NCBI RefSeq assembly: GCF_009792795.1
Contig: NZ_VKHQ01000004.1
Span: forward strand, 182,659-246,658
Direction of reading: 5' to 3'
Length of the DNA stretch: 64,000 nt
Source of the DNA: Cognatiluteimonas profundi
GTDB lineage: Bacteria; Pseudomonadota; Gammaproteobacteria; Xanthomonadales; Xanthomonadaceae
Positions 9,081-18,352 of this stretch are shown in pieces. Numbering within the stretch: the first letter of the stretch is position 1; each line of letters starts with the position of its first letter. A program made the position numbers and the translations under genes. The notes below the pieces were generated by a model. It worked only from the letters and a program-made list of their open reading frames with translations. It had not been told where the DNA came from and searched no databases.

Positions 9081-10226
9081 TCAGTCCTTGCGCGCCGGGG
9101 CCGCTTGCGGGGTCCGCGCGGGCTGTGCCGCGGCTCCCGGCGGCGTTGCTGGCGCTGCCGCATCCGATGGCGGCAACACCATCACGGCCGCACCCTCATG
9201 CATCATCGGCTTGGCCTGGCCAGCGGTGATGACCACATCACCCGCCTTGAGCCCTTCGGTCACCTGCAGCTTTCCGGGGATGCGCGCGCCGGTCTTGATC
9301 ACCACCTTCTTCGCCTTGCCGTCGACCACGGTGTAGACGAAACGCGTCTCGCCCTCCTGCATCAAGGCCTGCTCGGGAACCAGCAATGCATCGGCGCTGC
9401 CGGTGCCGGTATCGAGCTGCAGCTTGGCGAACTGGCCCGGATGCAGGCGGAAATCGGGATTGGGGATCTGCGCGCGCAACTTGGCGCTGCGGCTGTCCGG
9501 ATCGATCACCGGATCGATCGCGACGACCCTGCCGTCGTAGGTTTCGCCGGGGAACGCATCGACGGTGACGCTGATCTGCTGGCCGTCATGCAGTTGCGGC
9601 AACGCACCCTCGGGGACGCTGAAGTCGACTTCGATCGGATCCAGGCGCACCAGCGTCACCAGGTCCTGGCCGACCGTGACGAATTCACCGACGCTGACGT
9701 CGCGCAGGCCGATCTGTCCGGAGAACGGCGCGCGCAGGCTCATCTTCGACAACGTGGTGCGCGCCGACGCGACGCGGGCCTGGTCGACGCCGAGCGAGGC
9801 GCGCGCCTTGTCGTAGTCGGACTGCGCGATCAGCTTGTCCTTGGACAGTTCGCCGGCGCGGATCGCGGCGCGACGGCTGTTCTCGAGGTTCGCCGCGGCT
9901 TCGTTGAGGCTGGCCTGGGCGAGGCTGCCATCCAGCGTGAACAACACCTGCCCGGCCGAGACGCGGCCACCCTCGGCGAAATGGATGCGGCTGATGCGGC
10001 CGGCGATCTCCGGCCGGACCACGACGGACTCATCGGCGCGCAGGCTGCCCACCGTCTGCAGGCCCTGGGCGAGCGGCTGCGGCTTGAGCGTGATGGCTTC
10101 CACCGGCATCGGGGGCATCTCGCCGCCCGGAGGCCCGCCCGCCGCCGCGCTTCCGGCGCCGTCCTTCTTGCCACAGGCGGACAGCAGTGCGACAGACAGC
10201 ATCAGCGCGACCAGGACACGGCGCAT
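9081..10226 (-). CDS. RND efflux periplasmic adaptor (membrane fusion protein), lipoprotein
   Basis: The product has 381 residues with a lipoprotein signal (LLSACGKKDG), then a Gly/Pro-rich linker. The membrane-fusion order follows: a lipoyl half, a helical hairpin (about 95-165), the second lipoyl half (LRAPFSGQIGLRDVSVGEFV) and beta-barrel domains. The C-terminus is Pro/Ala-rich. It links the RND pump to the outer-membrane channel. It is the first gene of a two-gene operon, and the next start follows 6 bases later. Confidence 0.92.
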   Translation of the reverse strand: MRRVLVALMLSVALLSACGKKDGAGSAAAGGPPGGEMPPMPVEAITLKPQPLAQGLQTVGSLRADESVVVRPEIAGRISRIHFAEGGRVSAGQVLFTLDGSLAQASLNEAAANLENSRRAAIRAGELSKDKLIAQSDYDKARASLGVDQARVASARTTLSKMSLRAPFSGQIGLRDVSVGEFVTVGQDLVTLVRLDPIEVDFSVPEGALPQLHDGQQISVTVDAFPGETYDGRVVAIDPVIDPDSRSAKLRAQIPNPDFRLHPGQFAKLQLDTGTGSADALLVPEQALMQEGETRFVYTVVDGKAKKVVIKTGARIPGKLQVTEGLKAGDVVITAGQAKPMMHEGAAVMVLPPSDAAAPATPPGAAAQPARTPQAAPARKD

Positions 10227-10278
10227 TCGGAACCTCGGGGGCGGGGGTTTCTATACTGGCGAGTCTACCATTGCGTCC

Positions 10279-10995
10279 TCAGCGTTCATCCGTGCCGGAA
10301 GTCGTGCCAGGCACCTGGAACGGGAGCAGCAGCCGTCGGGATAACGCCGGGACGTCGGGCGGCCGGACATGCGGCAGCCAGCCCCAGCAGGGAGCGGCAA
10401 TGCGTGCCCGCAGCAGTTCCAGTATCTCGTCACGGCATGCCGCGTCCGGATCGATCTCGTTGCCGATCCACCCCGCCAGCCGGCAACCGTCGCCCGCGAT
10501 GGCCCGGGCGGTGAGGTAGGCGTGGTTGAGGCAGCCCAGGCGCAGCCCGACCACGAGCACGACCGGCAGGTCGAGCGCACGCACCACGTCCACCTGGTCG
10601 AGCGCGCCCGACAGCGGCGCCGCCCAGCCCCCGACTCCCTCGACGACAACGTACTGCGCCTGCGCCCGCAGCCGGGCGTAGGCCGCCTGGATGGGTGCCA
10701 GTTCGACGATGACGCCGGCTGCGCGCGCGGCGAGCTCCGGGGCCAGCGGCAACGGCAGCGCATAGGGATTGAGGTCGGCATAGGCCGGTTGCGGGTCGCT
10801 GGCGGCGAGCAGCGCCAGCGCATCGTCATTGCGCCATCCCTGCGCCGTGGCGACACAGCCGCTGGCAACCGGCTTCATGCCGACAGCGCTGGCACCGCCG
10901 TGACGCAGCGCGTGCAGCAAGGCCGTGCTGGCGACGGTCTTGCCGATGCCGGTGTCGGTGCCGGTGACGTAGAAGCCGTGCTCGAGCATGCGCAC
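10279..10995 (-). CDS. bioD: Dethiobiotin synthetase
   Basis: BioD closes the ureido ring of biotin using ATP and CO2. The 238-residue product opens with GFYVTGTDTGIGKT, the modified P-loop of BioD, then VGMKPVASGC for the diaminopelargonate site and VVEGVGGWAAPLS. A start at 10989 (MLEHGF) is as good as the one given. No other bio genes adjoin; in Xanthomonadaceae the remaining bio genes are usually placed elsewhere. Confidence 0.93.
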   Translation of the reverse strand: MRMLEHGFYVTGTDTGIGKTVASTALLHALRHGGASAVGMKPVASGCVATAQGWRNDDALALLAASDPQPAYADLNPYALPLPLAPELAARAAGVIVELAPIQAAYARLRAQAQYVVVEGVGGWAAPLSGALDQVDVVRALDLPVVLVVGLRLGCLNHAYLTARAIAGDGCRLAGWIGNEIDPDAACRDEILELLRARIAAPCWGWLPHVRPPDVPALSRRLLLPFQVPGTTSGTDER

Positions 10996-11065
10996 ATGCT
11001 AGCAAGCAGCCTTGCCCGGGCTGCGCCCTGCGCGCGCATCGTCGTGCGCGCGGTAGACTCGGCGG

Positions 11066-11548
11066 ATGTTCGCGACCAACGAGCTGGCGGGGTCCACGCA
11101 GGAGCAGTATGCGCAGCTGCTGGCACAGGCGCGTGCGCTGGTCGCCGGCGAGCCGGATCGGATCGCCAACGCAGCCAACCTCTCGGCGCTGGTCTACCAC
11201 GCCCTGCCGCGGCTGAACTGGGTGGGTTTCTATTTCTTCGATGGCACCGAGCTGGTGGTGGGCCCGTTCCAGGGACTGCCGGCATGCGTGCGCATCCCGC
11301 TCGACAAGGGCGTGTGCGGCGCCGCTGCGACGACGCGGACAACGCAGCGCATTGCCGACGTCGATGCGTTCCCCGGCCACATCGCCTGCGATTCCGCATC
11401 GCGCTCCGAACTGGTGGTGCCGCTGTACAAGGCAGGCCAGCTGATCGGCGTCTTCGACATCGACAGCCCGGAGCGCGATCGCTTCGACGCCGACGACCAG
11501 GCGGGGATGGAAGCGATCGCGCAATGCTTCCTGGCCACGCTTGCATGA
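11066..11548 (+). CDS. msrC: Free methionine-(R)-sulfoxide reductase, GAF domain (fRMsr)
   Basis: The 160-residue product is a single GAF domain. It carries three Cys of the family: C74 (LPACVRIP), C84 (KGVCGAA) and C108 (HIACDSASRSE). They stand at the same mutual distances as Cys84, Cys94 and Cys118 of the E. coli enzyme. It reduces free methionine-R-sulfoxide in the cytoplasm. A TAGACT hexamer (11054-11059) sits only 6 bases before the ATG, so the transcript may be nearly leaderless. The next gene starts 10 bases downstream. Confidence 0.92.
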   Translation: MFATNELAGSTQEQYAQLLAQARALVAGEPDRIANAANLSALVYHALPRLNWVGFYFFDGTELVVGPFQGLPACVRIPLDKGVCGAAATTRTTQRIADVDAFPGHIACDSASRSELVVPLYKAGQLIGVFDIDSPERDRFDADDQAGMEAIAQCFLATLA

Positions 11549-11558
11549 GCACGCCTGC

Positions 11559-11939
11559 ATGAGCACGCCGGAGAAGCTGCGCAACATCGGCCCCAAGTCT
11601 TCCGCCTGGCTGCGCCAGGTCGGGCTGCGCACGCGCGAGGAGATTGCCGGCGTCGGCGCGGTCGGTGCGTACATGCGTGTGCGGCGCGCGGGTTTCAAAC
11701 CCAGCCTCAACCTGCTGTACGCCCTGGAAGGTGCGTTGCAGGATTGCCACTGGCAGGAAGTGCCCGAAGCGCGCCGCGCTGAACTGGTCACCGCGGCCGA
11801 GTCGGCGATTGCCCTGCTGCCGCTGCCGCGCGGACGCCAGGCGGCGGGCCCGGTCACGACGACCATGGCCGATGATCATGGCGACGGCGACACCGTCGCA
11901 TTCGGCGTGGATCCGGCCGCGGACGACACGCGCCTGTAA
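11559..11939 (+). CDS. TfoX/Sxy C-terminal domain protein, stand-alone
   Basis: The product has 126 residues. Residues 1-85 match the C-terminal domain of TfoX/Sxy: LRNIGPKSSAWLRQVGLRTREE, a helix-hairpin-helix-like start, then NLLYALEGALQDCHWQEVP. The remaining 40 residues are low-complexity. The N-terminal TfoX domain is absent. TfoX regulates competence in other gammaproteobacteria; what the lone C-terminal domain does is not known. A second ATG at 11541 would overlap the msrC stop codon. It is probably co-transcribed with msrC. Confidence 0.75.
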   Translation: MSTPEKLRNIGPKSSAWLRQVGLRTREEIAGVGAVGAYMRVRRAGFKPSLNLLYALEGALQDCHWQEVPEARRAELVTAAESAIALLPLPRGRQAAGPVTTTMADDHGDGDTVAFGVDPAADDTRL

Positions 11940-11948
11940 GCCGCGGCT

Positions 11949-11977
11949 TTGCGCATTGGCAGGCGCTGCCATAGACT
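11949..11977 (+). promoter_or_regulatory. Probable promoter of the btuB leader
   Basis: TTGCGC (11949-11954), 17-base spacer, TAGACT (11972-11977). The predicted transcription start near 11984 falls just before the riboswitch, which supports the reading. Confidence 0.5.
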
Positions 11978-11984
11978 GCCCGCG

Positions 11985-12200
11985 CTTCGAGGTGACCTGC
12001 GGGGGCAATGTTTTAGTCGCGCCCAAGGGTTGAAACGGGAAGCCGGTGACGCACGCACGCGAACAGCGCGCGGCCATTCCGGCACTGCCCCCGCAACGGT
12101 AAGCGAGTCAAGCCGCGGCATCCGCCACTGTGCATTGCATGGGAAGGCGCCGCGGCAGGAACGACAGTTCCGCTCGTCAGTCCGGAGACCGGCCACGGAG
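11985..12200 (+). promoter_or_regulatory. Cobalamin (B12) riboswitch
   Basis: Conserved blocks of the cobalamin riboswitch occur in the right order: GGGAAGCCGGTG (about 12037), CTGCCCCCGCAACGGTAA (about 12084), GCCACTG (12124-12130) and the B12 box CAGTCCGGAGACCGGCC (12178-12194). Adenosylcobalamin binding should lower btuB expression. A GC-rich inverted repeat (GGCGGCGCCGCC, about 12232) lies between it and the start codon and could be part of the expression platform. The exact 5' end is estimated. Confidence 0.93.
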
Positions 12201-12332
12201 TCACTGGTTGCGATGCGGCGGGCATTGCGGCGGCGGCGCCGCCTGCTGTCCGCGGCACCTTCGCATGCAACGTCCTCCTCCCTGCGACTTCCTTCCGTCG
12301 ATGCGCGCGGGCGTGCGCGCAGGAGAACTTCC

Positions 12333-14195
12333 ATGCGATTCCCACTGCTTTCCACGGCGCTCGCGCTGTGCCTGCCGGCCAGCGCGCTGGCGCAATCCAC
12401 CGATGCGACCGACCTGGACCAGCTGCTCGTGACGGCCACCCGCACGGCGGTGACCGTCGATGCGTCGCTCGCCGCGGTCGAGGTCATCGATCGCGACGAG
12501 ATCGATCGCAGCCAGGCGCATTCGCTGCCGCAACTGCTGCGCGGGCGCGCCGGCATCAACCTCGTCAACCAGGGCGGCCTGGGCAAGGTGACGACGCTGT
12601 TCCTGCGTGGCACGGAGTCCGACCACACGCTGTTCCTGGTCGACGGCGTGCGCATCGGCTCCTCGACGTCGGGCCTGGCCTCGCTGCAGGACATCCCGAT
12701 CGAGATGATCGACCGCATCGAGATCGTGCGTGGCCCACGCTCGAGCCTGTATGGCTCGGAGGCAATCGGCGGCGTGATCCAGATCTTCACCCGGCGCAGT
12801 GGCTCCGGCGTGCATCCGCGACTGCGTGTCGGCACCGGCAGCCACGGCCTGCGCGAAGCCAGTGCCGGTGTCGATGGGCGATCGGCGCGCGGATGGTTCG
12901 GCATCGATGCCGGCTGGCAGCAAAGCGACGGCATCAATGCCTGTCGCGGCATCGGATATCCGTTTTACGCCGGTTGCGGCATGGACAGCCCGGATCCGGA
13001 TCGTGATGGCTATCGCAGGCATTCGCTGTCGCTGCGCGGCGGCGTCAACGCCGGCGACACACTCACGCTGGAGGCCAACGCGCTGCGCAACGAAGGCCAC
13101 AACGCCTACGACTCCGATCCTGCATGGGGACTGCCGGACAATTCGGACACCGTGCAGCAGGTCGTCGGCGGCAAGCTGCGCTATGTGCCAAGCGAGCGCG
13201 TCACCGTGCAGCTGGTGGCCGGCCGCAACATCGATGCCTCCGACAACTTCCTGCAGGACACCTGGACCGATCGGTTCGACAGCCGGCGCGATAGCGCGAC
13301 GCTGCAGGCGGACGTCGACCTGCGCCACGGCCAGCTGCTGACACTGGGCATCGATTGGCTGCGCGACCATGGATCGGTCACCGGTCCTTTCGCGAGTTTC
13401 GGCGCCGCGCGCGGCAATCGCGCCGGCTTCGTCCAGTACCAGGGCCGCTTCGGACGCCACAACCTGGAAGCATCGCTGCGCCAGGACGACAACGACCAGT
13501 TCGGCCGCCACGCAACCGGCGGCGTCGCCTGGGGCATCGACATCGCGCGCGGTCTGCGCGTCACCGCCAATGCCGGCACCGCGTTCAAGGCGCCGACGTT
13601 CAACGAGCTCTATTACCCCTACTACGGCAACCCCGACCTGCGCCCGGAAACATCGCGCAGCGTCGAACTGGGCGTGGGCCGCCGCCTGGGCAGCAGCCAC
13701 TGGCAGCTCAACGCCTACCAGACCACGATCAACGACCTGATCACCTACGACATCGCCATCCATGCCGCCAACAACCTCGACAGCGCACGCATCCGCGGCG
13801 CCGAACTGACTGCGGGCACGACACTGGCAGGCTGGGACTTGTCCGGCCAGGCGACGGTATCGGATCCGCGCAACCTCAGCGCTGCAAATGCAGGCAAGCT
13901 GCTGCCGCGACGTGCGCGTCGCAGCGCGCGCGTCGACGCCGATCGGGGCCTCGGCCGCTGGCGCATCGGCATGAGCTGGATCGCCGAAGGCGGGCGCTTC
14001 GACGACGTCGCCAACCAACTGCCTGTCGGTGGTTACGCAACGCTGGACCTGCGCGCCGAACATGCCTTGCGCCCGGCCTGGACGCTGCTGGCGGAACTGC
14101 GCAATGCCTTCGACCGCCGCTACGAGACCGCCGCGTACTACAACCAGCCGGGGCGCGAGTTCGCACTCAGCCTGCGCTGGCGTCCTGCCGACTGA
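12333..14195 (+). CDS. btuB: TonB-dependent vitamin B12 receptor
   Basis: The 620-residue product has a signal peptide (about 1-20), the TonB box LDQLLVTATRT, a plug domain (about 40-160, ending FLVDGVRIG...IEIVRGPRSSLYGSEAIGG) and a beta-barrel ending in SLRWRPAD. BtuB carries cobalamin across the outer membrane using TonB energy. AGGAGA stands 6 bases before the ATG. The riboswitch directly upstream makes the substrate assignment strong. No btuCDF genes follow. Confidence 0.93.
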   Translation: MRFPLLSTALALCLPASALAQSTDATDLDQLLVTATRTAVTVDASLAAVEVIDRDEIDRSQAHSLPQLLRGRAGINLVNQGGLGKVTTLFLRGTESDHTLFLVDGVRIGSSTSGLASLQDIPIEMIDRIEIVRGPRSSLYGSEAIGGVIQIFTRRSGSGVHPRLRVGTGSHGLREASAGVDGRSARGWFGIDAGWQQSDGINACRGIGYPFYAGCGMDSPDPDRDGYRRHSLSLRGGVNAGDTLTLEANALRNEGHNAYDSDPAWGLPDNSDTVQQVVGGKLRYVPSERVTVQLVAGRNIDASDNFLQDTWTDRFDSRRDSATLQADVDLRHGQLLTLGIDWLRDHGSVTGPFASFGAARGNRAGFVQYQGRFGRHNLEASLRQDDNDQFGRHATGGVAWGIDIARGLRVTANAGTAFKAPTFNELYYPYYGNPDLRPETSRSVELGVGRRLGSSHWQLNAYQTTINDLITYDIAIHAANNLDSARIRGAELTAGTTLAGWDLSGQATVSDPRNLSAANAGKLLPRRARRSARVDADRGLGRWRIGMSWIAEGGRFDDVANQLPVGGYATLDLRAEHALRPAWTLLAELRNAFDRRYETAAYYNQPGREFALSLRWRPAD

Positions 14196-14205
14196 GCGTC
14201 GAGCG

Positions 14206-14682
14206 TCAGTGCACGGGCGCCGGCCATGCCGGCAGCGTCAACTCGGGCGCCCTGCGCAAGGCGCGCAACGTCCGCACCAGGTCCTGGTAGCTGTAGGCCA
14301 GTTGTTCGAACAACGTCGCGTAGGCATTGCGGCTGGCCTGCGCGACCTCGAAATACGCACCGCGCCCGAGGTTGATGAAGTAATCGCCCTGTACGTGGCG
14401 GCGCACGGCGAGCTGCGGAAACAAACCGGCGATCAGCAGGCAGCGATCGCCGACGTCTCGCAGCGCATCGGTGCGGATGCTGCCGACGCGCGCCTGCGCC
14501 TCGAGCCATTCGAGCGCCTGCGTTCGCGCCAGCAGCGTGTCGTCGCGCTGGTAGCGCAGCAACACGAAGACCAGGTAGCTCTCGCGGGTGTCATCGAGCG
14601 GCGTTCGCGCGCGCGCGCCTGCCTCATGGACCAGCGCCTGCCACAGTTCGGCTTGCGCACCGTGCGTGATCGCGTGGCTCAT
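14206..14682 (-). CDS. Conserved hypothetical protein
   Basis: The 158-residue product is soluble and mostly helical, with no signal peptide. It contains GDRCLLIAGLFPQLAVRR and GDYFINLGRGAYFEVAQ segments that look like a structured, conserved core. I recall similar proteins in Lysobacter and Xanthomonas but cannot name a family. It ends 11 bases from the btuB stop (convergent) and is transcribed in the same direction as glmS is read from the other side, 101 bases away. No function is proposed. Confidence 0.7.
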   Translation of the reverse strand: MSHAITHGAQAELWQALVHEAGARARTPLDDTRESYLVFVLLRYQRDDTLLARTQALEWLEAQARVGSIRTDALRDVGDRCLLIAGLFPQLAVRRHVQGDYFINLGRGAYFEVAQASRNAYATLFEQLAYSYQDLVRTLRALRRAPELTLPAWPAPVH

Positions 14683-14783
14683 CGTCGCATCCGTCGTAGG
14701 AGGATGCGTCCGAGCCTAGTCCAGTCTTTCCGGGCCGTGTTGGCAGCGCCGTCCGGCGACTGCCAACACCCGTTGCGATCGCG

Positions 14784-16616
14784 CTATTCGACCGTGACCG
14801 ACTTCGCAAGATTGCGCGGCTTGTCGACATCGGTGCCGCGGGCCAATGCCGTGTGGTAGGCGAGCAGCTGCACCGGGATGGTGTGCAGGATCGGCGACAG
14901 CATGCCGACGTGCCGCGGCGTGCGGATCACGTGCACGCCTTCGGACTCGCCGAATTGGCTGTCGGCGTCGGTGAACACGAACAGTTCGCCGCCGCGCGCG
15001 CGGACTTCCTGCATGTTGGATTTCACCTTCTCGAGCAGGCGGTCGTTCGGCGCGATGACGACCACCGGCATGTCCTTGTCGACCAGCGCCAGCGGGCCGT
15101 GCTTGAGCTCACCGGCCGGATACGCCTCGGCGTGGATGTAGGTGATTTCCTTGAGCTTGAGCGCGCCTTCGAGCGCGATCGGGTAATGCACTCCGCGGCC
15201 GAGGAACAGCGCATGCTGCCTGGGCGCGAAGCGCTCGGCCCACAACGCGATCTGCGGCTCGAGGTTGAGCGCGTGCTGCACGCTGCCGGGAAGATGGCGC
15301 AGGCTATCGAGCAGTTCCTCTTCCTGCCCGTCCGACAACTTGCCGCGCAACTTGGCCAGGGTGACAGCCAGCGTGAACAACGCGACCAGCTGCGTGGTGA
15401 ATGCCTTGGTGGAAGCAACGCCGATCTCGGCGCCGGCGCGCGTGTAATAGACCAGCCGGCTGGCGCGCGGGATCGCGCTTTCCGGCACGTTGCAGATCGA
15501 CAGCGTGCGCTCGTGCCCGAGCGACTTGGCGTACTTGAGCGCCTCCATCGTGTCGAGCGTCTCGCCCGATTGCGACAGGGTGACCACGAGTTGCCGGGGA
15601 TTGGCCACGACGGTGCGGTAGCGGTATTCGCTGGCGACTTCCACCGCGCAGGGGATGCCGACCATCGCCTCGATCCAATAGCGCGCGGTCAGTCCGGCGT
15701 AATAGCTGGTGCCGCAGGCGAGGATCTGCACGCAGTCGATGTCGCGCAGCACGTCCTCGGCCTGGCTGCCGAACAGCTCGGGCGTGAAGGCATTGCTGCC
15801 GATCAGCGCCTCGATGGTGTCGGCGATCGCGCGCGGCTGCTCGTGGATCTCCTTCTGCATGAAGTGCCGGTAGGGGCCGAGCTCCATCGAGGCCAGCGAC
15901 ACGTCCGACAGGTGTTCATCGCGCTGCACGGGCTCACCGTCGGCGCCGAACACATGCACCGCTTCGCGGGTGAGTTCGGCGGTGTCGCCTTCTTCCAGGA
16001 AGATCACCCGCCGCGTGGAGGTGATGATCGCCGACACGTCGGAGGCGACGAAGTTCTCGCCGTCGCCCAGGCCGATCAGCAGCGGGCAGCCCATCCGCGC
16101 CGCGACCATGCGTTCCGGGTCGCGCTTGTCGATCACCGCGAGCGCGTAGGCGCCGTCGAGTTCGCGCACCGCGGTCTGCAACGCACCGAGCAGCGTCGCG
16201 CCCTGCGCGCGGTAATGGTGGATCAGGTGCGCGATGACCTCGGTGTCGGTCTGCGACTCGAACGTGTAGCCGAGCCCGCGCAGGCGTTCGCGCTGCTGCT
16301 CGTGGTTCTCGATGATGCCGTTGTGCACCAGCGCCAGCTCGCCATGGCTGATGTGCGGATGCGCGTTGTCCTCGGTGACACCGCCATGGGTGGCCCAGCG
16401 CGTGTGGCCGATGCCCAGCGACGAGGTGAAGTGCTCGGCCTTGGCGGCCGATTCCATTTCCGACACGCGACCGGTGCGGCGCACCCGGCGCACGCGATCC
16501 TCGGTGACGACCGCGATGCCCGCCGAGTCGTAGCCGCGGTATTCCAGCCGCTTCAGGCCCTCGATGAGGACGGGTACAACGTCACGATCCGCAATTGCGC
16601 CGACGATGCCGCACAT
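14784..16616 (-). CDS. glmS: Glutamine--fructose-6-phosphate aminotransferase (isomerising)
   Basis: GlmS makes glucosamine-6-phosphate, the entry to UDP-GlcNAc for peptidoglycan and LPS. The 610-residue product starts MCGIVGAIA with Cys2 as the amidotransferase nucleophile (domain 1-240). Two SIS sugar-isomerase domains follow (about 285-425 and 460-600). It ends [19 protein letters not shown], the normal C-terminus. The frame is open far upstream, but Cys2 fixes the start. The partner gene glmU lies at 24.5 kb in the same orientation. Confidence 0.96.
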   Translation of the reverse strand: MCGIVGAIADRDVVPVLIEGLKRLEYRGYDSAGIAVVTEDRVRRVRRTGRVSEMESAAKAEHFTSSLGIGHTRWATHGGVTEDNAHPHISHGELALVHNGIIENHEQQRERLRGLGYTFESQTDTEVIAHLIHHYRAQGATLLGALQTAVRELDGAYALAVIDKRDPERMVAARMGCPLLIGLGDGENFVASDVSAIITSTRRVIFLEEGDTAELTREAVHVFGADGEPVQRDEHLSDVSLASMELGPYRHFMQKEIHEQPRAIADTIEALIGSNAFTPELFGSQAEDVLRDIDCVQILACGTSYYAGLTARYWIEAMVGIPCAVEVASEYRYRTVVANPRQLVVTLSQSGETLDTMEALKYAKSLGHERTLSICNVPESAIPRASRLVYYTRAGAEIGVASTKAFTTQLVALFTLAVTLAKLRGKLSDGQEEELLDSLRHLPGSVQHALNLEPQIALWAERFAPRQHALFLGRGVHYPIALEGALKLKEITYIHAEAYPAGELKHGPLALVDKDMPVVVIAPNDRLLEKVKSNMQEVRARGGELFVFTDADSQFGESEGVHVIRTPRHVGMLSPILHTIPVQLLAYHTALARGTDVDKPRNLAKSVTVE

Positions 16617-16643
16617 GGATTGGGGTCTCCCTGGAAGGTCGTC

Positions 16644-16671
16644 AGTGTAGCGGCAGCCCGTGAATGGTCGA
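16644..16671 (-). promoter_or_regulatory. Possible glmS promoter
   Basis: Read on the minus strand: -35-like TCGACC (16671-16666), 16-base spacer, -10 TACACT (16649-16644), which would leave a leader of under 30 bases before glmS. It abuts the palindromes of the divergent efflux operon, so binding there could also affect glmS. Confidence 0.4.
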
Positions 16672-16674
16672 TGT

Positions 16675-16706
16675 GTCCGGCGGACGGTGTCCGCTGTCCG
16701 GCGGAC
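16675..16706 (+). promoter_or_regulatory. Tandem palindromic operators (enhancer-like) of the efflux operon
   Basis: The 11-bp palindrome GTCCGGCGGAC occurs twice, at 16675-16685 and 16696-16706. The centres are exactly 21 bp (two helical turns) apart, and an extra GTGTCCG half site lies between. They sit about 45-75 bp upstream of a sigma54-like promoter, the arrangement used by NtrC-family activators. The operon encodes such an activator as its sixth gene. Confidence 0.6.
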
Positions 16707-16750
16707 GCTGGCCGCGTCGGCGGCGGCCTTGCGGATCAATGGCTTGCGCT

Positions 16751-16766
16751 TGGCACGAAGCGTGCG
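16751..16766 (+). promoter_or_regulatory. Sigma54 (RpoN) -24/-12 promoter
   Basis: TGGCACGAAGCGTGCG matches TGGCACG-N4-TTGCW in the whole -24 element and in three of four core -12 bases, with the required GG-N10-GC spacing (GG at 16752-16753, GC at 16764-16765). Transcription would start near 16776, about 25 bases before the first gene. Confidence 0.65.
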
Positions 16767-16800
16767 TGGTGTATCGCCGACACCGCACGCACCCGACTCC

Positions 16801-18081
16801 ATGAGCATCCGCGACACCTCCGCACAAGACATCCCGGTCGGCCAGGCCTCACCCATGCGCCAGCGACGGCCCTTGCTGGTCGCCATCGGCACCGGGGCCG
16901 TCGTCCTGTTGCTGGGCGCCTGGCTGCTGTCCGGCTGGATGGGCGGCAGCCATTCGTACGACGCCAGCCGCGTGCGCATCGCCGAGGTCAAGCGCGGCGA
17001 CCTGGTCCGCGATATCAGCGCCGAGGGCCGCGTGATCGCCGCCAACAGCCCGACCCTGTATGCGATCGCCGGCGGCACGGTGACGCTGCATGTCGTCGCC
17101 GGCGACGTCGTCAAGCAGGGCCAGGCGCTGGCCGAGATCGACAGTCCGGAACTGCGCAGCCAGCTCGCGCAGGAAGAAGCCACGCTCGCCAGCCTGGAGG
17201 CCGAGGCCAGCCGCGCCGCGCTGGACGCGCAGCTCGCGCGCTCGACCGCACGCAAGCTGCTCGACCAGGCCGAGATCGATCGCGTCGCCGCACAGCGCGA
17301 CCTGGAGCGCAACGAGCGCGGATTCGCCGGCGGTGCCGTGCCCCAGATCGAAGTCGCCCGCGCCCAGGACAACCTGAAGAAATCGGACATCGGCGTCGAG
17401 CACGCGCGCGAGGACCTCGGCCTGCAGGGGCGTGGCGCCAGCCTGGATACGCGCAACAAGCACCTGCTCGCCGATCGCCAGCGCGCGATCGTCGACGAGC
17501 TCAAGCGCCAGGTCGACGCGCTGACGCTGCGTGCGCCATTCGACGGCCAGGTCGGCCAGGTGCAGGTCGCGCAGCGCGCGAACGTGGCGGTCAACGCGCC
17601 GGTGCTGAGCGTCGTCGACCTCTCCAGGTTCGAGGTCGAGATCAAGGTGCCGGAAAGCTTCGCGCGCGACCTCGGCATCGGCATGCCGGCGCAGCTGACC
17701 AGCGGCAGCGGCCAGCCCTACCCGGGCGCGGTCTCGGCGGTGTCGCCCGAAGTCGTCAATGGCGAAGTCACCGCCCGCCTGCGCTTCGCCGACAAGCAGC
17801 CGCCCGGCCTGCGCCAGAACCAAAGGCTGTCGGCGCGCATCGTATTGGGTACGCGTCGCAACGTGCTCATGGTCGAGCGCGGGCCGTTCGTGGACCAGGA
17901 CGGCGGCCGCTTCGCCTACGTCATGGATGGTGATCTCGCGGTGCGCCGCGCGATCCGGACCGGAGTCAGCAGCCTCAACGCCGTGGAGATCCTCGACGGC
18001 CTGCGGCCTGGCGACCGCGTGGTGGTTTCAGGCAGCGACCTGTTCGCCGATGCGAAGCAGGTCAGGATTTCAGGAGAGTGA
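16801..18081 (+). CDS. HlyD/MacA-type periplasmic adaptor of an ABC efflux system
   Basis: The 426-residue product has one N-terminal membrane helix (about 23-45). The adaptor layout follows: lipoyl halves ([18 protein letters not shown] and [20 protein letters not shown]), a long coiled-coil hairpin between (about 115-240) and a C-terminal barrel. Such adaptors link an inner-membrane MacB/FtsX-type transporter to an outer-membrane channel. It is the first gene of an operon of adaptor, small gene, ATPase, two permeases, response regulator and kinase. The start at 16801 lacks a strong ribosome-binding site; a later ATG at 16855 is possible. Confidence 0.88.
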   Translation: MSIRDTSAQDIPVGQASPMRQRRPLLVAIGTGAVVLLLGAWLLSGWMGGSHSYDASRVRIAEVKRGDLVRDISAEGRVIAANSPTLYAIAGGTVTLHVVAGDVVKQGQALAEIDSPELRSQLAQEEATLASLEAEASRAALDAQLARSTARKLLDQAEIDRVAAQRDLERNERGFAGGAVPQIEVARAQDNLKKSDIGVEHAREDLGLQGRGASLDTRNKHLLADRQRAIVDELKRQVDALTLRAPFDGQVGQVQVAQRANVAVNAPVLSVVDLSRFEVEIKVPESFARDLGIGMPAQLTSGSGQPYPGAVSAVSPEVVNGEVTARLRFADKQPPGLRQNQRLSARIVLGTRRNVLMVERGPFVDQDGGRFAYVMDGDLAVRRAIRTGVSSLNAVEILDGLRPGDRVVVSGSDLFADAKQVRISGE

Positions 18082-18083
18082 AC

Positions 18084-18308
18084 ATGAACGCATTTCTATC
18101 CTTCGCCGCGCAGCCGCACTGGGATGCGCAGGCATTGGCCGGGGCGGTGCCGGCTCGCCTGCGGCTGCACCAGCTGTTCGCCTACGACGCCCGTCGCGAC
18201 GGCGCTCCGCGCACCAGCGCGAACGGCGAACACACGCCTCGGACCCCGTGGCGCCAGCACGATTACGTGCGCATCGCCGAGCTGCCACTGCTCTTCACCA
18301 TCCACTGA
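18084..18308 (+). CDS. Small hypothetical protein inside the efflux operon
   Basis: The 74-residue product begins MNAFLSFAAQPHWDAQALAG, with no membrane helix and no recognised domain. AGGAGAG lies just before it, and the start is 2 bases after the adaptor stop (GTG at 18078 would overlap it). It fills the only sizeable gap between adaptor and ATPase. Placement and ribosome-binding site favour a real gene, but its composition is not distinctive and it could be spurious. Confidence 0.5.
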   Translation: MNAFLSFAAQPHWDAQALAGAVPARLRLHQLFAYDARRDGAPRTSANGEHTPRTPWRQHDYVRIAELPLLFTIH

Positions 18309-18352
18309 TCGCAGCTCGCGCTGCCGTCGATACAACACACAGGACGATCAAC

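Noticed and set aside
14853..17933. A very long plus-strand frame covering glmS and the adaptor
   Set aside because: It is antisense to glmS, which has complete catalytic motifs; the product is His/Arg/Asp-rich with no domain.
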